The notes: generated from the sequence alone by a model not told the origin. 18,810 nucleotides of DNA from MKRK01 sp001896915 (GCA_937973935.1 CALJJF010000273.1:1-18810), one strand, 5' to 3'. Shown: positions 6,305-14,440, numbered from the stretch's first letter. Numbers and translations: made by a program.

Positions 6305-7996
6305 CTATTCATAGTAGTAATACGGATCGGTGGTGGGTGCGGGTGTGGTGGTCGGGACATAGGTATTCACATAAATGGTAATCACCGAATCAATACTCAC
6401 CTGTGACGATGCTTTTGGATCCGTTTTTACAATTGAGTTTGGTGCCATGGTGGAATCGATGATATCCGTCTTGATGATATTATCTTTTGAAAATCCCATT
6501 TCCAACAGCGTAATATAGGCATCCTTATAATCCATACCCACCAAGTTCGGCATACCCACGGCATTTGTGCCCATACTGAGCACAAGCTTGATGGTGTCGC
6601 CCCGTTTAATGGGGGTTCCTGCCGCCGGCGTTTGTTCTAAAATGGTTCCTCGTTTTTGGTCACTGAACTTTTTATCCACCACTTCAAATTTATATTTGGC
6701 ACGGAGCTCGATGAGCTGTTTTTCCGGTGAGGTCAGAAAGTCGCTGTATACAAAGCCCTTGAGAGACGGCGCACCTTCCGTGCCAACCTCGGTAGTGGCT
6801 CCCGGGTCTGCGGTTTTATAAGTGGTCTCCATGGTGGGTCGTGTGGTTTCCTCGGTGCTGCCTTTACCGGCCTTGTTGCCTGAGATCACAAAATAGATGA
6901 CAGCGCCGATGAGGACAACCGCAATGCAGGTAAATAAAAGGGAAACAAACATAATACCCTTGGTATTGCGCTTTGACTTTTTCCCCTTCACAGGTTCTTT
7001 CTTCACAGCGTTTTTTTGCTGTTGCCGGTTAACCACCGTGGGAGAAGCCGAAAACTCTTCCCGGAAGGTTTCAATATCTCTTGTTCTGTCCTCCGGCAAA
7101 ATCTGCAACGCGTTGGCCAGTGCCGTCATCACATAAGCCGGCAGGGTTTCTGCAACCGAAGCGGGAATCATCATTTTATCATTGGTAACTCTTGCGGTAG
7201 CTTCCGGCGGCGGATTGCCCACCAATACTCTGTAAATGGTGGCGGCCAGCCCGTAAATGTCCGTCCATGGTCCTTGCTGCCCGTCAAAGCCGTATTGTTC
7301 AATGGCGGCGAAGCCCTTAAACAGCTCCGGGCTTAAATCCGTTCTTGCGGTACGTACCTCGGCGATACAGAAATCCGTCAGTCTTAGCTTTCCGTCCTTG
7401 CCGATGAGCAGTGTTTCCGGGGAAATACCCCGATGAATGATGTCAACGGCGTGCAGCGAGTTTAATGTGGATAACAGCGGCATGAACAGCGGACGGATTT
7501 GCTCGAAGGACAGGGTTCCGTTGGTGCGCAGAAGATAATCCCGAAGGGATACCGATTCAATGGTTTCTGAAATATAATAAGCAGTCCCGTTTTCCTCAAA
7601 AATATCATAGACCGGTAAAATCGCCGTCAGGTCCCGCATTCTGGCCAGCGCTCTGGCAAGGGACAAAAAGGAAACCAGTCCGTTATTGAAGCTGAATTCA
7701 CTGCCGGATATCACTCTGATTTTCGCCGACCCCTGTGCCCGTTCAAACAATCCCTCGGGTAAAAACTCCCGGATGCGAACCACCGAATTCTGTTCGCTGT
7801 CATAGCCCGTGTAGGTTGCTCCTTCCCCGTTTGCGCTGATGAGCCTGCCGATGATATACCGGTTCTGCAGCTTTTTTCGCATGGGTAGATAGGGATGATC
7901 GTTTGGGGTGTTTTCCTCATATCCGCAATGGGGACAATCGCCTGTATTCTCTCTTTCAAACATACAGTTCATACATAAAAGTTCAGAATTTGCCAT
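6305..7996 (-). CDS. Zinc-ribbon, kinase-like (probable pseudokinase), PASTA-domain membrane protein
   Basis: A 563-residue protein. An N-terminal zinc ribbon (C8, C11, C21, C24) is followed by a Ser/Thr-kinase-like domain (about 45-320), a basic linker, one membrane segment (347-371), a Thr-rich stretch, two PASTA-like domains (about 410-475 and 480-545) and a Thr/Pro tail ending YYYYE. The fold markers are clear: FEENGTAYYISE, IEQYG and the GPWTDIYGLAATIYRVLVG segment. Catalytic positions are degenerate. The Gly-rich loop reads SANGEG, the VAIK Lys is Arg76 and the alpha-C Glu appears to be Leu113. HRD is HRG (188-190), the following Asn is Thr and DFG is DFC (208-210). Active PASTA kinases sense muropeptides outside and phosphorylate cell-wall and division proteins. 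Here a non-catalytic sensor or scaffold role is inferred. The gene starts 59 bp after an acyl-CoA synthetase gene, with no terminator between, and has AAAGGA about 12 bp before the ATG. Confidence 0.9.
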   Translation of the reverse strand: MANSELLCMNCMFERENTGDCPHCGYEENTPNDHPYLPMRKKLQNRYIIGRLISANGEGATYTGYDSEQNSVVRIREFLPEGLFERAQGSAKIRVISGSEFSFNNGLVSFLSLARALARMRDLTAILPVYDIFEENGTAYYISETIESVSLRDYLLRTNGTLSFEQIRPLFMPLLSTLNSLHAVDIIHRGISPETLLIGKDGKLRLTDFCIAEVRTARTDLSPELFKGFAAIEQYGFDGQQGPWTDIYGLAATIYRVLVGNPPPEATARVTNDKMMIPASVAETLPAYVMTALANALQILPEDRTRDIETFREEFSASPTVVNRQQQKNAVKKEPVKGKKSKRNTKGIMFVSLLFTCIAVVLIGAVIYFVISGNKAGKGSTEETTRPTMETTYKTADPGATTEVGTEGAPSLKGFVYSDFLTSPEKQLIELRAKYKFEVVDKKFSDQKRGTILEQTPAAGTPIKRGDTIKLVLSMGTNAVGMPNLVGMDYKDAYITLLEMGFSKDNIIKTDIIDSTMAPNSIVKTDPKASSQVSIDSVITIYVNTYVPTTTPAPTTDPYYYYE

Positions 7997-8055
7997 TTTG
8001 GGTATCCGTCCTTTCTGGTCCTATCCAATCTTCCAAAGAAGAAGGAAACGGAGTT

Positions 8056-9726
8056 TTATGCGGTTTCTATTTCACTGGCCTCTTTCAGGTTCAGTTGTTC
8101 AATCGCCTGCTGCCGCAGCTTGAATTTTTGGATCTTGCCGCTGGCGGTTAAGGGAAACTCGGTCATAAAACGAACAAAGCTGGGGGTTTTGTGTCTTGCC
8201 ATGTTCTCTTTCACATAAGCCTTGACCTCCCCCTCGGTCAGTGCGGCGCCTTCTCTGAGAATGACACAAGCCATGATTTCTTCCCCGTATTGTTTTGAGG
8301 GGACGCCGATGACCTGTACATCCTTGATGTTCGGATGATGATACAGAAAATCTTCAATTTCCTTGGGATAGATATTTTCGCCGCCCCGGATGATCATATC
8401 CTTCAAACGGCCCGTGATTTTATAATATCCGTTTTCGTCAACGGTTGCGATATCGCCCGTATGTAGCCAGCCGTCCCCGTCGATGGCCAGTGCCGTTGCA
8501 TCGGGCATGTTATAATACCCTTTCATAATATGATAGCCCCGGGTGCAAAACTCACCCGGCTGGTGGGGACCCAGTGTTTCGCCGGTCACAATATCGATGA
8601 TTTTGTTTTCGCAGCCGGGCAAATCCCGACCCACGGTGCTGACACGCAGCTCCAAGGCATCGTCCACCGAGGTCATGGTGCAACCCGGGGAGGCTTCGGT
8701 TTGTCCGAACACGATGGTGATATCCTGCATGCCCATTTTATCCACCACGTCCCGCATGGTTTTGATGGGACAGGGGGAGCCGGCCATGATGCCGGTGCGC
8801 AGCTTCGAAAAACGATAATCGGCAAAATTCTTATGCTCCAGCATGGCAATAAACATGGTGGGAACACCGTGCACCGCAGTGCATTCTTCGTCCTGCAGTG
8901 CCGCCATCACCTTGACGGGGCTGTAATATTCAATGGGAACCATAGAGGTGCCGTGGGTGATACATGCCATGATGGCAAGCACCATGCCAAAGCAGTGGAA
9001 GAAGGGAACGGTGATACAAAGCTTATCTTTCTCTGTAAACTTCATGTTGTCGCCAATATAGCGGCCGTTGTTTAATATGTTTTTATGGGTCAGCATTACA
9101 CCCTTGGGGAACCCGGTGGTTCCTGAGGTGTACTGCATGTTGATGACTTCATCACAGTGTAAGGAATTGGTCAGGGCTTTGTATTCCTCGTCGGAAATAC
9201 ATTTCCCCATTTCCTCCAGCACCTTGAAATTCAGCATACCGTCCGGTGTATCCTCGCCGGCATAGAAAATGTTTTTGAGTCTCGGAAGCTTTTCGAGATT
9301 TAAATTGTAAGGGTCGGAGGTTTTCAGCTCAGGACAGAGATGATGGATGGTTTCTACGTAATTGTTCTCTTTGAACCCTTCAATCATCACAAGAACCTTG
9401 CTGTCCGACTGGTGGAGCAGATATTCCAGCTCTACTATTTTATATGAAGTGTTGACGGTGACAAGAACCGCACCAATTTTGATGGCAGCAAAAAACGTGA
9501 TGATCCATTCCGGCACATTGGTCGCCCATACCGCAATATGATCGCCTTTTTTCACACCCAGTGAGAGAAATCCCTTTGCTACCCTGTCGCACTCGTCGTT
9601 GAATTCTTTCCATGTCCGGCGGTAATCCCGGTCTGTGTATTTGATCGCCTCTTGCCCGCCGAATTCATTTGCCATTTTGTCCATCTGTGCGCCAATCGTG
9701 ATTTCCCAAAGCGACTGATCCTTCAT
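8056..9726 (-). CDS. AMP-binding acyl-CoA synthetase (medium/long-chain fatty acid type)
   Basis: This is a 556-residue member of the ANL adenylate-forming superfamily. The enzyme activates a carboxylic acid with ATP to an acyl-adenylate and transfers it to CoA. Motifs in order: the phosphate-binding loop YTSGTTGFPKG (199-209), the VPFFHCFGM segment, the GQTEASPG motif, GWLHTGDIA, and the hinge GRLKDMIIRGGENIYPKEIE. The C-terminal catalytic lysine is in ASGKIQKFKLR (about K531). Overall it most resembles the ACSF2/FadD-like medium-chain acyl-CoA synthetases, but the substrate cannot be read from the sequence. A GGGGAG ribosome-binding site lies a few bases before the ATG. It is the promoter-proximal gene of a probable two-gene unit with the PASTA pseudokinase. 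The 170 bp upstream are very AT-rich. Confidence 0.93.
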   Translation of the reverse strand: MKDQSLWEITIGAQMDKMANEFGGQEAIKYTDRDYRRTWKEFNDECDRVAKGFLSLGVKKGDHIAVWATNVPEWIITFFAAIKIGAVLVTVNTSYKIVELEYLLHQSDSKVLVMIEGFKENNYVETIHHLCPELKTSDPYNLNLEKLPRLKNIFYAGEDTPDGMLNFKVLEEMGKCISDEEYKALTNSLHCDEVINMQYTSGTTGFPKGVMLTHKNILNNGRYIGDNMKFTEKDKLCITVPFFHCFGMVLAIMACITHGTSMVPIEYYSPVKVMAALQDEECTAVHGVPTMFIAMLEHKNFADYRFSKLRTGIMAGSPCPIKTMRDVVDKMGMQDITIVFGQTEASPGCTMTSVDDALELRVSTVGRDLPGCENKIIDIVTGETLGPHQPGEFCTRGYHIMKGYYNMPDATALAIDGDGWLHTGDIATVDENGYYKITGRLKDMIIRGGENIYPKEIEDFLYHHPNIKDVQVIGVPSKQYGEEIMACVILREGAALTEGEVKAYVKENMARHKTPSFVRFMTEFPLTASGKIQKFKLRQQAIEQLNLKEASEIETA

Positions 9727-9896
9727 TTTTTACTCCCCTATTATATCAGAAATTCAGAAATTCTCAATGCTTGTTACAAAACTGTAACCATTTTTTGTAT
9801 GATTTGACAAAAATAAATATACTAAATATATATACCATAAAACAAATATAAAAACAATAGCGAATTTTTAAACATTCCCTCAGCGAAGAAACAAAC

Positions 9897-9947
9897 AATA
9901 ACACCCTTTTTCTGCACAAATATCGTTGCGTGAAAAAGGGTGTTATT
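9897..9947 (-). terminator. Second terminator hairpin after yebC
   Basis: A perfect 16-bp stem (9897-9912 with 9932-9947) has a 19-base loop. On the minus strand it is followed by TTGTTTGTTTCTT. It lies downstream of the GC-rich hairpin at 9961-9996 and probably completes termination of yebC transcription. The plus strand also has TTTT after the stem, so it may work in both directions. Confidence 0.72.
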
Positions 9948-9960
9948 TTGTCAGCGTTTC

Positions 9961-9996
9961 CAGCAGCCCCGGGGATTGTCTGCGCCGGGGCTGCTG
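9961..9996 (-). terminator. First GC-rich hairpin after yebC
   Basis: CAGCAGCCCCGG (9961-9972) and its exact complement (9985-9996) form a 12-bp stem with a 12-base loop. It starts 5 bp after the yebC stop codon. The T-rich tract is missing (the minus strand continues GAAACGCTGAC), so it may stabilise the mRNA end rather than terminate by itself. Confidence 0.6.
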
Positions 9997-10001
9997 TTCC
10001 A

Positions 10002-10733
10002 TTATTCCTCTTCGGGGCTGTCCCAGTTGTGCCAGACGTCCTGCACATCGTCGTTGTCGTCCAGAAGCTCAAGGAGTTTCTGCATTTTAAGGGTTCCCTC
10101 CGCATCCAGCTTGGCGGTGGTGGAGGGAACATATTCCACCTCGGCGGACAAGAAGGAATAGCCCTTTGCCTCCAAGGATTCTCTGACTCCGCCCAGACCG
10201 TTCGGGTCGGTGATGACTTCAAACACATCGCCGGAATTCACAAAATCCTCGGCGCCGCTGTCCAATGCCGCCTCCAGCACATTGTCCTCGTTTTTGCCCT
10301 CTGCATCAATGATAAGGATACCCTGCCTCTGAAACAGAAACATCACAGAACCGGGCAGACCCAGATTTCCGCCGTATTTGTCAAAATGATGGCGGATATC
10401 TGCGGCGGTACGGTTGCGGTTATCGGTCAGGGTTTCCACGATCACAGCGACGCCGCCGGGACCATAGCCTTCATATACAATTTCCTCGTAATTGCTGGTG
10501 TCCCCTTCCCCTGCTGCTTTTTTAATGATACGGTCAATATTATCGTTGGGCACATTGTTTGCCTTTGCTTTTGCAATGCAGTCCCTCAGCTTTGTGTTGG
10601 ATGCCGGGTCGGTGCCGCCACTGCGCACTGCCAGCGTCATTTCACGGCCGATTTTTGTAAAAATCTTCGCTCTGCCTGCGTCCGTCTTTTCTTTTTTTCT
10701 TTTGATGGTACTCCATTTTGAGTGTCCCGACAT
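10002..10733 (-). CDS. yebC: YebC/PmpR family protein (TACO1-like)
   Basis: This is a 243-residue cytoplasmic protein of the YebC/PmpR family. The family was first annotated as transcription regulators, and members have more recently been tied to translation of difficult sequences such as polyproline. The hallmark start MSGHSKWSTIKRKKEKTDAGRAKIFTK and the conserved region YEGYGPGGVAVIVETLTDNRNRTAADIRHHF are both present. It ends in an acidic tail (WHNWDSPEEE). I chose the ATG at 10733 because it matches the family N-terminus and has AGGAGG 8 bp upstream; the open frame extends further but has no such signal. The gene has its own promoter at 10769-10797 and follows pflA by 80 bp. Two hairpins follow its stop. 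Confidence 0.96.
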   Translation of the reverse strand: MSGHSKWSTIKRKKEKTDAGRAKIFTKIGREMTLAVRSGGTDPASNTKLRDCIAKAKANNVPNDNIDRIIKKAAGEGDTSNYEEIVYEGYGPGGVAVIVETLTDNRNRTAADIRHHFDKYGGNLGLPGSVMFLFQRQGILIIDAEGKNEDNVLEAALDSGAEDFVNSGDVFEVITDPNGLGGVRESLEAKGYSFLSAEVEYVPSTTAKLDAEGTLKMQKLLELLDDNDDVQDVWHNWDSPEEE

Positions 10734-10750
10734 GTTGTTTCCTCCTAAAT

Positions 10751-10797
10751 ATGCACATATGCATTCCGATAATACCATAAAACCGCAGGTTTGACAA
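10751..10797 (-). promoter_or_regulatory. Extended -10 promoter of yebC with two dyads
   Basis: On the minus strand, TTGTCA (10797-10792), a 17-bp spacer and TATTAT (10774-10769) with TG one base upstream form a strong promoter. The spacer contains the dyad AAACC-gca-GGTTT (10780-10792), and ATGCA-cata-TGCAT (10751-10764) sits at the predicted start site. Either could bind a regulator. The promoter is well supported, but the operator roles are guesses. Confidence 0.75.
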
Positions 10798-10813
10798 TAG
10801 GCCGGCTTGCCAC

Positions 10814-11539
10814 TTATTTGATGGTAAGACCCCGATCGGCAAAAATTTTCTTTGCCCGCTCGATTTCCTCCTCCGTGGGTTCCCGGGTCAGGGTGAGAGT
10901 ATAGGGAGAATTCATGGCCTCCCATTTGTATTCCCCCATTTTATGAAAGGGCAACAGCTCGATTCTTGAAATACAGCGATAGCCCTTTAAGTAGTCTGCC
11001 ATCTGCTCAAGCTCCCGGTAATCCATTGTCAAATCAGGCACCAGCACATGGCGGATCCACACCGGCTTGCCGATTTCTTCGCAAAAATCCAGTAGCCGCA
11101 GCGCGTGGCGGTTGTCCGCCCCTGTGACTCTTCTGCATAACTCTTCGGAAATCGCCTTGATGTCCAAAATAATCATGTCCGCCGTCTGCACGGCAGGACC
11201 GCATTTTGCAAGGGGAACCGCACCGGAGGTATCAATGGCGGTATGAATGCCCTGACGCTTCAGCTCCTTGAGCAGCGCATACACAAATTCATACTGCAAA
11301 AGCGGCTCACCGCCCGAAAGGGTGACACCGCCTTTTGCAAGAAAGCTTCCGTATTTTTTTATCTTTTCAACAAGCTCGTTTACCGTATATTCCGTGCCGT
11401 CAGCGCTGTCCCAGGTATCGGGGTTGTGACAGTATAAACAACGCAGCGGACAGCCCTGAAAAAACACCACAAAGCGGATACCCGGTCCGTCCAGTGCGCC
11501 AAAGGATTCCACGGAATGAATGCGACCCTTAGCGTCCAT
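10814..11539 (-). CDS. pflA: Pyruvate formate-lyase activating enzyme (radical SAM)
   Basis: This is a 241-residue radical SAM enzyme. It uses a [4Fe-4S] cluster and S-adenosylmethionine to abstract a hydrogen from a glycine of PflB, making the glycyl radical needed for catalysis. The cluster motif CxxxCxxC is at C30, C34 and C37 (GCPLRCLYCHNPDTW). The SAM-binding SGGEPLLQ and the FGALDGPGIRFVVFFQGC N-terminus are typical of PflA. It begins 15 bp after the pflB stop, so the two are surely co-transcribed. I chose the ATG at 11539, with GAGGTG just upstream; an in-frame TTG at 11551 overlaps that box. The extra ferredoxin-like cluster region of some glycyl-radical activases is absent, which agrees with true PflA. 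Confidence 0.96.
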   Translation of the reverse strand: MDAKGRIHSVESFGALDGPGIRFVVFFQGCPLRCLYCHNPDTWDSADGTEYTVNELVEKIKKYGSFLAKGGVTLSGGEPLLQYEFVYALLKELKRQGIHTAIDTSGAVPLAKCGPAVQTADMIILDIKAISEELCRRVTGADNRHALRLLDFCEEIGKPVWIRHVLVPDLTMDYRELEQMADYLKGYRCISRIELLPFHKMGEYKWEAMNSPYTLTLTREPTEEEIERAKKIFADRGLTIK

Positions 11540-11554
11540 AGTACACCTCAAAAA

Positions 11555-13768
11555 TCAGAACTTTGAATGGAAGGTGCGGTTGATCACATCCAGCTGCTGT
11601 TCTCTGGTCAGCTTGATGAAATTGACCGCATAGCCCGATACCCGAATGGTCAGCTGTGGATACAGCTCCGGATGATCCATGGCATGGAGCAGAATTTCTT
11701 TGTTCAGCACATTGACATTGATGTGATGCCCGCCCTCGTTGAAATATCCGTCCATCAGACCCAACAGATTGGTCAGCTTGTCCTCCTCGTTTCTGCCCAG
11801 CGCATCCGGAACAATGCTGAAGGTATAAGAAATGCCGTCCTCACAATAGTCATAGGGCAAACGGGCAACGGACATCATGGAAGCGATACAGCCATGGGTG
11901 TCCCTGCCGTGCATGGGGTTGGCACCGGGGGCAAAGGGCTCGCCGTGATGGCGGCCGTCGGGAGTGGAGCCGGTGTATTTTCCGTAAATGACATTGGAGG
12001 TGATGGTCAGAATCGACATGGTGGGCTTTGCAGATCGATAGGTGCGCTGGCGTGCAACCTTCTGCATAAACATCTTGACCACGTCCACGGCAATGTCGTC
12101 CGCTCTCGGGTCATTGTTGCCGAACTTCGGATAATCCCCTTCGATTTTATAATCAACAACGATTTCTCTTTCGTCGCGAATGGGGGTAACCTTGGCATAT
12201 TTGATAGCAGAAAGAGAATCGGCCACCACAGACAGTCCAGCGATCCCGCAGGCCTGGGTGCGAAGCACCTCGTCATCATGAAGTGCCATCTGAATGCTTT
12301 CGTAACAATATTTATCATGCATATAATGAATGACGTTCAAGGTGTTGATATACAGCTTTGACAGCCAGTCACACACATACTCAAACTTTTTCATCACATC
12401 GTCATAATCAAGCACGCTGCCCCGAACTCCCAACAATTCCGGAGCGATCTGTTCCCCGGAAATTTCGTCACGTCCGCCGTTGATGGCGTATAATAACGCC
12501 TTGGCAAGATTGGCACGGGCGCCGAAATATTGCATCTGCTTGCCGATTCGCATGGCGCTGACACAGCAGGCGATGGCATAATCGTCCCCGAACTTTTTCC
12601 GCATCAGCTCGTCGCTCTCATACTGAATGGACGAGGTTTCCACAGACAGCTGCGCACAGTATTTTTTAAAGTTTTCCGGCAGCCGAAAGGACCACAGCAC
12701 CGTCATGTTCGGTTCCGGCGCGGCACCCAGATTGGTCAGGGTATGCAAAAACCGGTAGGACATTTTGGTGACCATATGTCGTCCGTCGGAGGCAATGCCC
12801 CCCAGGGCTTCCGTGACCCATGTGGGATCCCCGGAAAACAATTCATCATAAGACGGGGTGCGCAAAAAGCGGACGAGGCGCAGCTTCATGATGAAATGAT
12901 CCACCATTTCCTGTATTTCGCTTTCGGTATAGCGTCCTTCCCGTAAATCATTTTCGGCATAGATATCAAGAAAGGTGGAGGTTCTGCCCAGTGACATGGC
13001 AGCTCCGTTTTGTTCCTTGATGGCTGCAAGATAAGCAAAATAAAGCCATTGTATGGCTTCCTTGGTATCTTCGGCAGGACGGGAAATATCAAATCCGTAG
13101 GAAGCCCCCATTTCCTTCAGCGCAATCAGAGACCGTCTTTGCTCAGACAGCTCCTCTCTTTGACGGATGGCCTCGTCGTCCATGGATTCATAGGTCAGTG
13201 ATTTGATGGACTGTTCCTTGGCAGCAAGCAAAAAATCCACGCCGTACAAGGGAACACGACGGTAATCACCGATGATGCGTCCTCTGCCGTAGGCATCGGG
13301 CAGACCTGTGATGATCCCGGAGCTTCTTGCCTTTCTCATTTCTTCGGTGTACGCGTCAAAGACGCCGTCGTTGTGGGTCTTTCGGTACTTAAATACCTTT
13401 TCGATCTCAGGAGAAAGCTTTCTTCCGTATGCTTTCAGTGCGTTTCTGACCAAGCGGATTCCGCCAAAGGGCATCACCGAACGCTTCAGCGCTTCGTCTG
13501 TTTGCAGCCCCACGATGGCTTCCAGCTCCTGATCGATATATCCTGCGTTGTGGGAGGTAATGGTAGAAATGACATCGGTATCGATATCATACACGCCCCC
13601 CCGGACTCTTTCTTCGTTGATGACGTCCTTTACCTTGTCCCAAAGCTGAACCGTTTTGGAGGACGGCGGCATGAGAAAGCTCTCATCCCCGTCGTATGGG
13701 GTGAAATTACGCATGATAAAATCACGCACATCCACAAATCTGTTCCAGCTGCCTTGTTCAAATGCCAT
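11555..13768 (-). CDS. pflB: Formate C-acetyltransferase (pyruvate formate-lyase)
   Basis: The enzyme cleaves pyruvate with CoA to acetyl-CoA and formate under anaerobic conditions. It has 737 residues, close to the usual 740-760. The catalytic Cys-Cys pair is present at 401-402 (IACCVSAM), and the radical-bearing glycine is at G712 in RVSGYAV, near the C-terminus as in the family. Other landmarks are GLPDAYGRGRIIGDYRRV and the GSTPDGRHHGEPFAPGANPMHGRD loop. The two cysteines and overall similarity separate it from glycerol and choline glycyl-radical enzymes, which have one. pflA follows after 15 bp. The dCMP deaminase gene lies 48 bp upstream without an obvious terminator, so read-through is possible. 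Confidence 0.98.
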   Translation of the reverse strand: MAFEQGSWNRFVDVRDFIMRNFTPYDGDESFLMPPSSKTVQLWDKVKDVINEERVRGGVYDIDTDVISTITSHNAGYIDQELEAIVGLQTDEALKRSVMPFGGIRLVRNALKAYGRKLSPEIEKVFKYRKTHNDGVFDAYTEEMRKARSSGIITGLPDAYGRGRIIGDYRRVPLYGVDFLLAAKEQSIKSLTYESMDDEAIRQREELSEQRRSLIALKEMGASYGFDISRPAEDTKEAIQWLYFAYLAAIKEQNGAAMSLGRTSTFLDIYAENDLREGRYTESEIQEMVDHFIMKLRLVRFLRTPSYDELFSGDPTWVTEALGGIASDGRHMVTKMSYRFLHTLTNLGAAPEPNMTVLWSFRLPENFKKYCAQLSVETSSIQYESDELMRKKFGDDYAIACCVSAMRIGKQMQYFGARANLAKALLYAINGGRDEISGEQIAPELLGVRGSVLDYDDVMKKFEYVCDWLSKLYINTLNVIHYMHDKYCYESIQMALHDDEVLRTQACGIAGLSVVADSLSAIKYAKVTPIRDEREIVVDYKIEGDYPKFGNNDPRADDIAVDVVKMFMQKVARQRTYRSAKPTMSILTITSNVIYGKYTGSTPDGRHHGEPFAPGANPMHGRDTHGCIASMMSVARLPYDYCEDGISYTFSIVPDALGRNEEDKLTNLLGLMDGYFNEGGHHINVNVLNKEILLHAMDHPELYPQLTIRVSGYAVNFIKLTREQQLDVINRTFHSKF

Positions 13769-13816
13769 TCTTAACCCTTCTATCCTTTCACCTTAATTTT
13801 ATGTATCAAAACTCAC

Positions 13817-14305
13817 TCAATAACCAAATTCGCCGCTGAGGGTATCGTCGTTAAAGACCCAGTCACGGACAATGATATCCGTATGCTCTGTGGGCGTGTT
13901 TCTGATTACAATGCGGTCAATCCCGGCATTGATGATCATACGCTTGCACATGGCACAGGAACTGGCATCCGGGATCAGTTGACCGGTTTTCATGTCTCTG
14001 CCCACCAGATACAGCGTGCCGCCGATCATATCGGAGCGGGAGGCGGAAATGATACAATTTGCCTCTGCATGAACCGAGCGGCACATTTCATATCGTTCTC
14101 CCCGGGGAATATTCAGGCTTTCTCTGATACAGGTACCCAAATCAATGCAGTTTTTTCTGCCTCTGGGTGCGCCCGAATAACCCGTGGAGACAATCTGGTC
14201 AAATTTCACGATAATCGCACCGTAATTGCGACGAAGACACGTCCCTCGTTCCAGCACCGTTTCTGCAATCGACAAATAATAGTTGTCCTTATCTTTCCTT
14301 GTCAT
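13817..14305 (-). CDS. Deoxycytidylate (dCMP) deaminase family protein
   Basis: A 162-residue cytidine/deoxycytidylate deaminase. Such enzymes convert dCMP to dUMP, feeding dTMP synthesis; in Bacillus the relative is ComEB. The zinc site is seen as HAE (H79-E81) and C117/C120 in SSCAMCKRM, where the usual Pro before the first Cys is Ser. The LERGTCLRRNYGAIIVK and STGYSGAPRGRKNC segments are typical of dCMP deaminases rather than cytidine or tRNA deaminases. The start is uncertain. ATG at 14305 matches the family N-terminus (MTRKDKDNYYL). ATG at 14323 touches a GGAAGG box, and a TTG at 14314 is 9 bp from that box. An NrdR-like palindrome lies at 14328-14343. The gene is divergent from rsmA and upstream of pflB. 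Confidence 0.9.
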   Translation of the reverse strand: MTRKDKDNYYLSIAETVLERGTCLRRNYGAIIVKFDQIVSTGYSGAPRGRKNCIDLGTCIRESLNIPRGERYEMCRSVHAEANCIISASRSDMIGGTLYLVGRDMKTGQLIPDASSCAMCKRMIINAGIDRIVIRNTPTEHTDIIVRDWVFNDDTLSGEFGY

Positions 14306-14327
14306 TGTTCCCAAAGAAACCATCCTT

Positions 14328-14343
14328 CCACAATATATAGTAT
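14328..14343 (-). promoter_or_regulatory. NrdR-box-like palindrome upstream of dCMP deaminase
   Basis: On the minus strand this reads ATACTATATATTGTGG, matching 14 of 16 positions of the remembered NrdR consensus (ACAC-W-ATATAT-W-GTGT). NrdR represses ribonucleotide reductase genes, and dCMP deaminase also shapes dNTP pools. A second, properly spaced box is not evident, and the site is AT-rich, so it may be chance. Confidence 0.35.
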
Positions 14344-14361
14344 TCAATGATAGCCGAACTC

Positions 14362-14409
14362 ATAGATAAGCCATATCTATATATTAAATTATTTGCGGAT
14401 AATATGCAA
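14362..14409 (-). promoter_or_regulatory. Promoter of the dCMP deaminase gene with an inverted repeat at the start site
   Basis: On the minus strand, TTGCAT (14409-14404), a 17-bp spacer and TAATAT (14386-14381) predict a start near 14374. Exactly there lies the inverted repeat ATAGATA-agcca-TATCTAT (14362-14380). A repeat over the start site could be an operator, or a 5' hairpin in the RNA. Confidence 0.6.
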
Positions 14410-14440
14410 CCGTTTTTCTCTATTATTTCAGACTTTTCTG

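Noticed and set aside
9930..10721. Plus-strand open frame opposite yebC
   Set aside because: It is fully antisense to yebC, begins inside the yebC terminator hairpin and has no ribosome-binding site.
10002..10925. Longer yebC frame starting at 10925
   Set aside because: The first 64 codons overlap the pflA 3' end and the yebC promoter, while MSGHSKW at 10733 has AGGAGG and is the family's N-terminus.
11567..12361. Plus-strand open frame of 264 codons opposite pflB
   Set aside because: It is antisense to the highly conserved C-terminal half of PflB, with no sign of independent coding.
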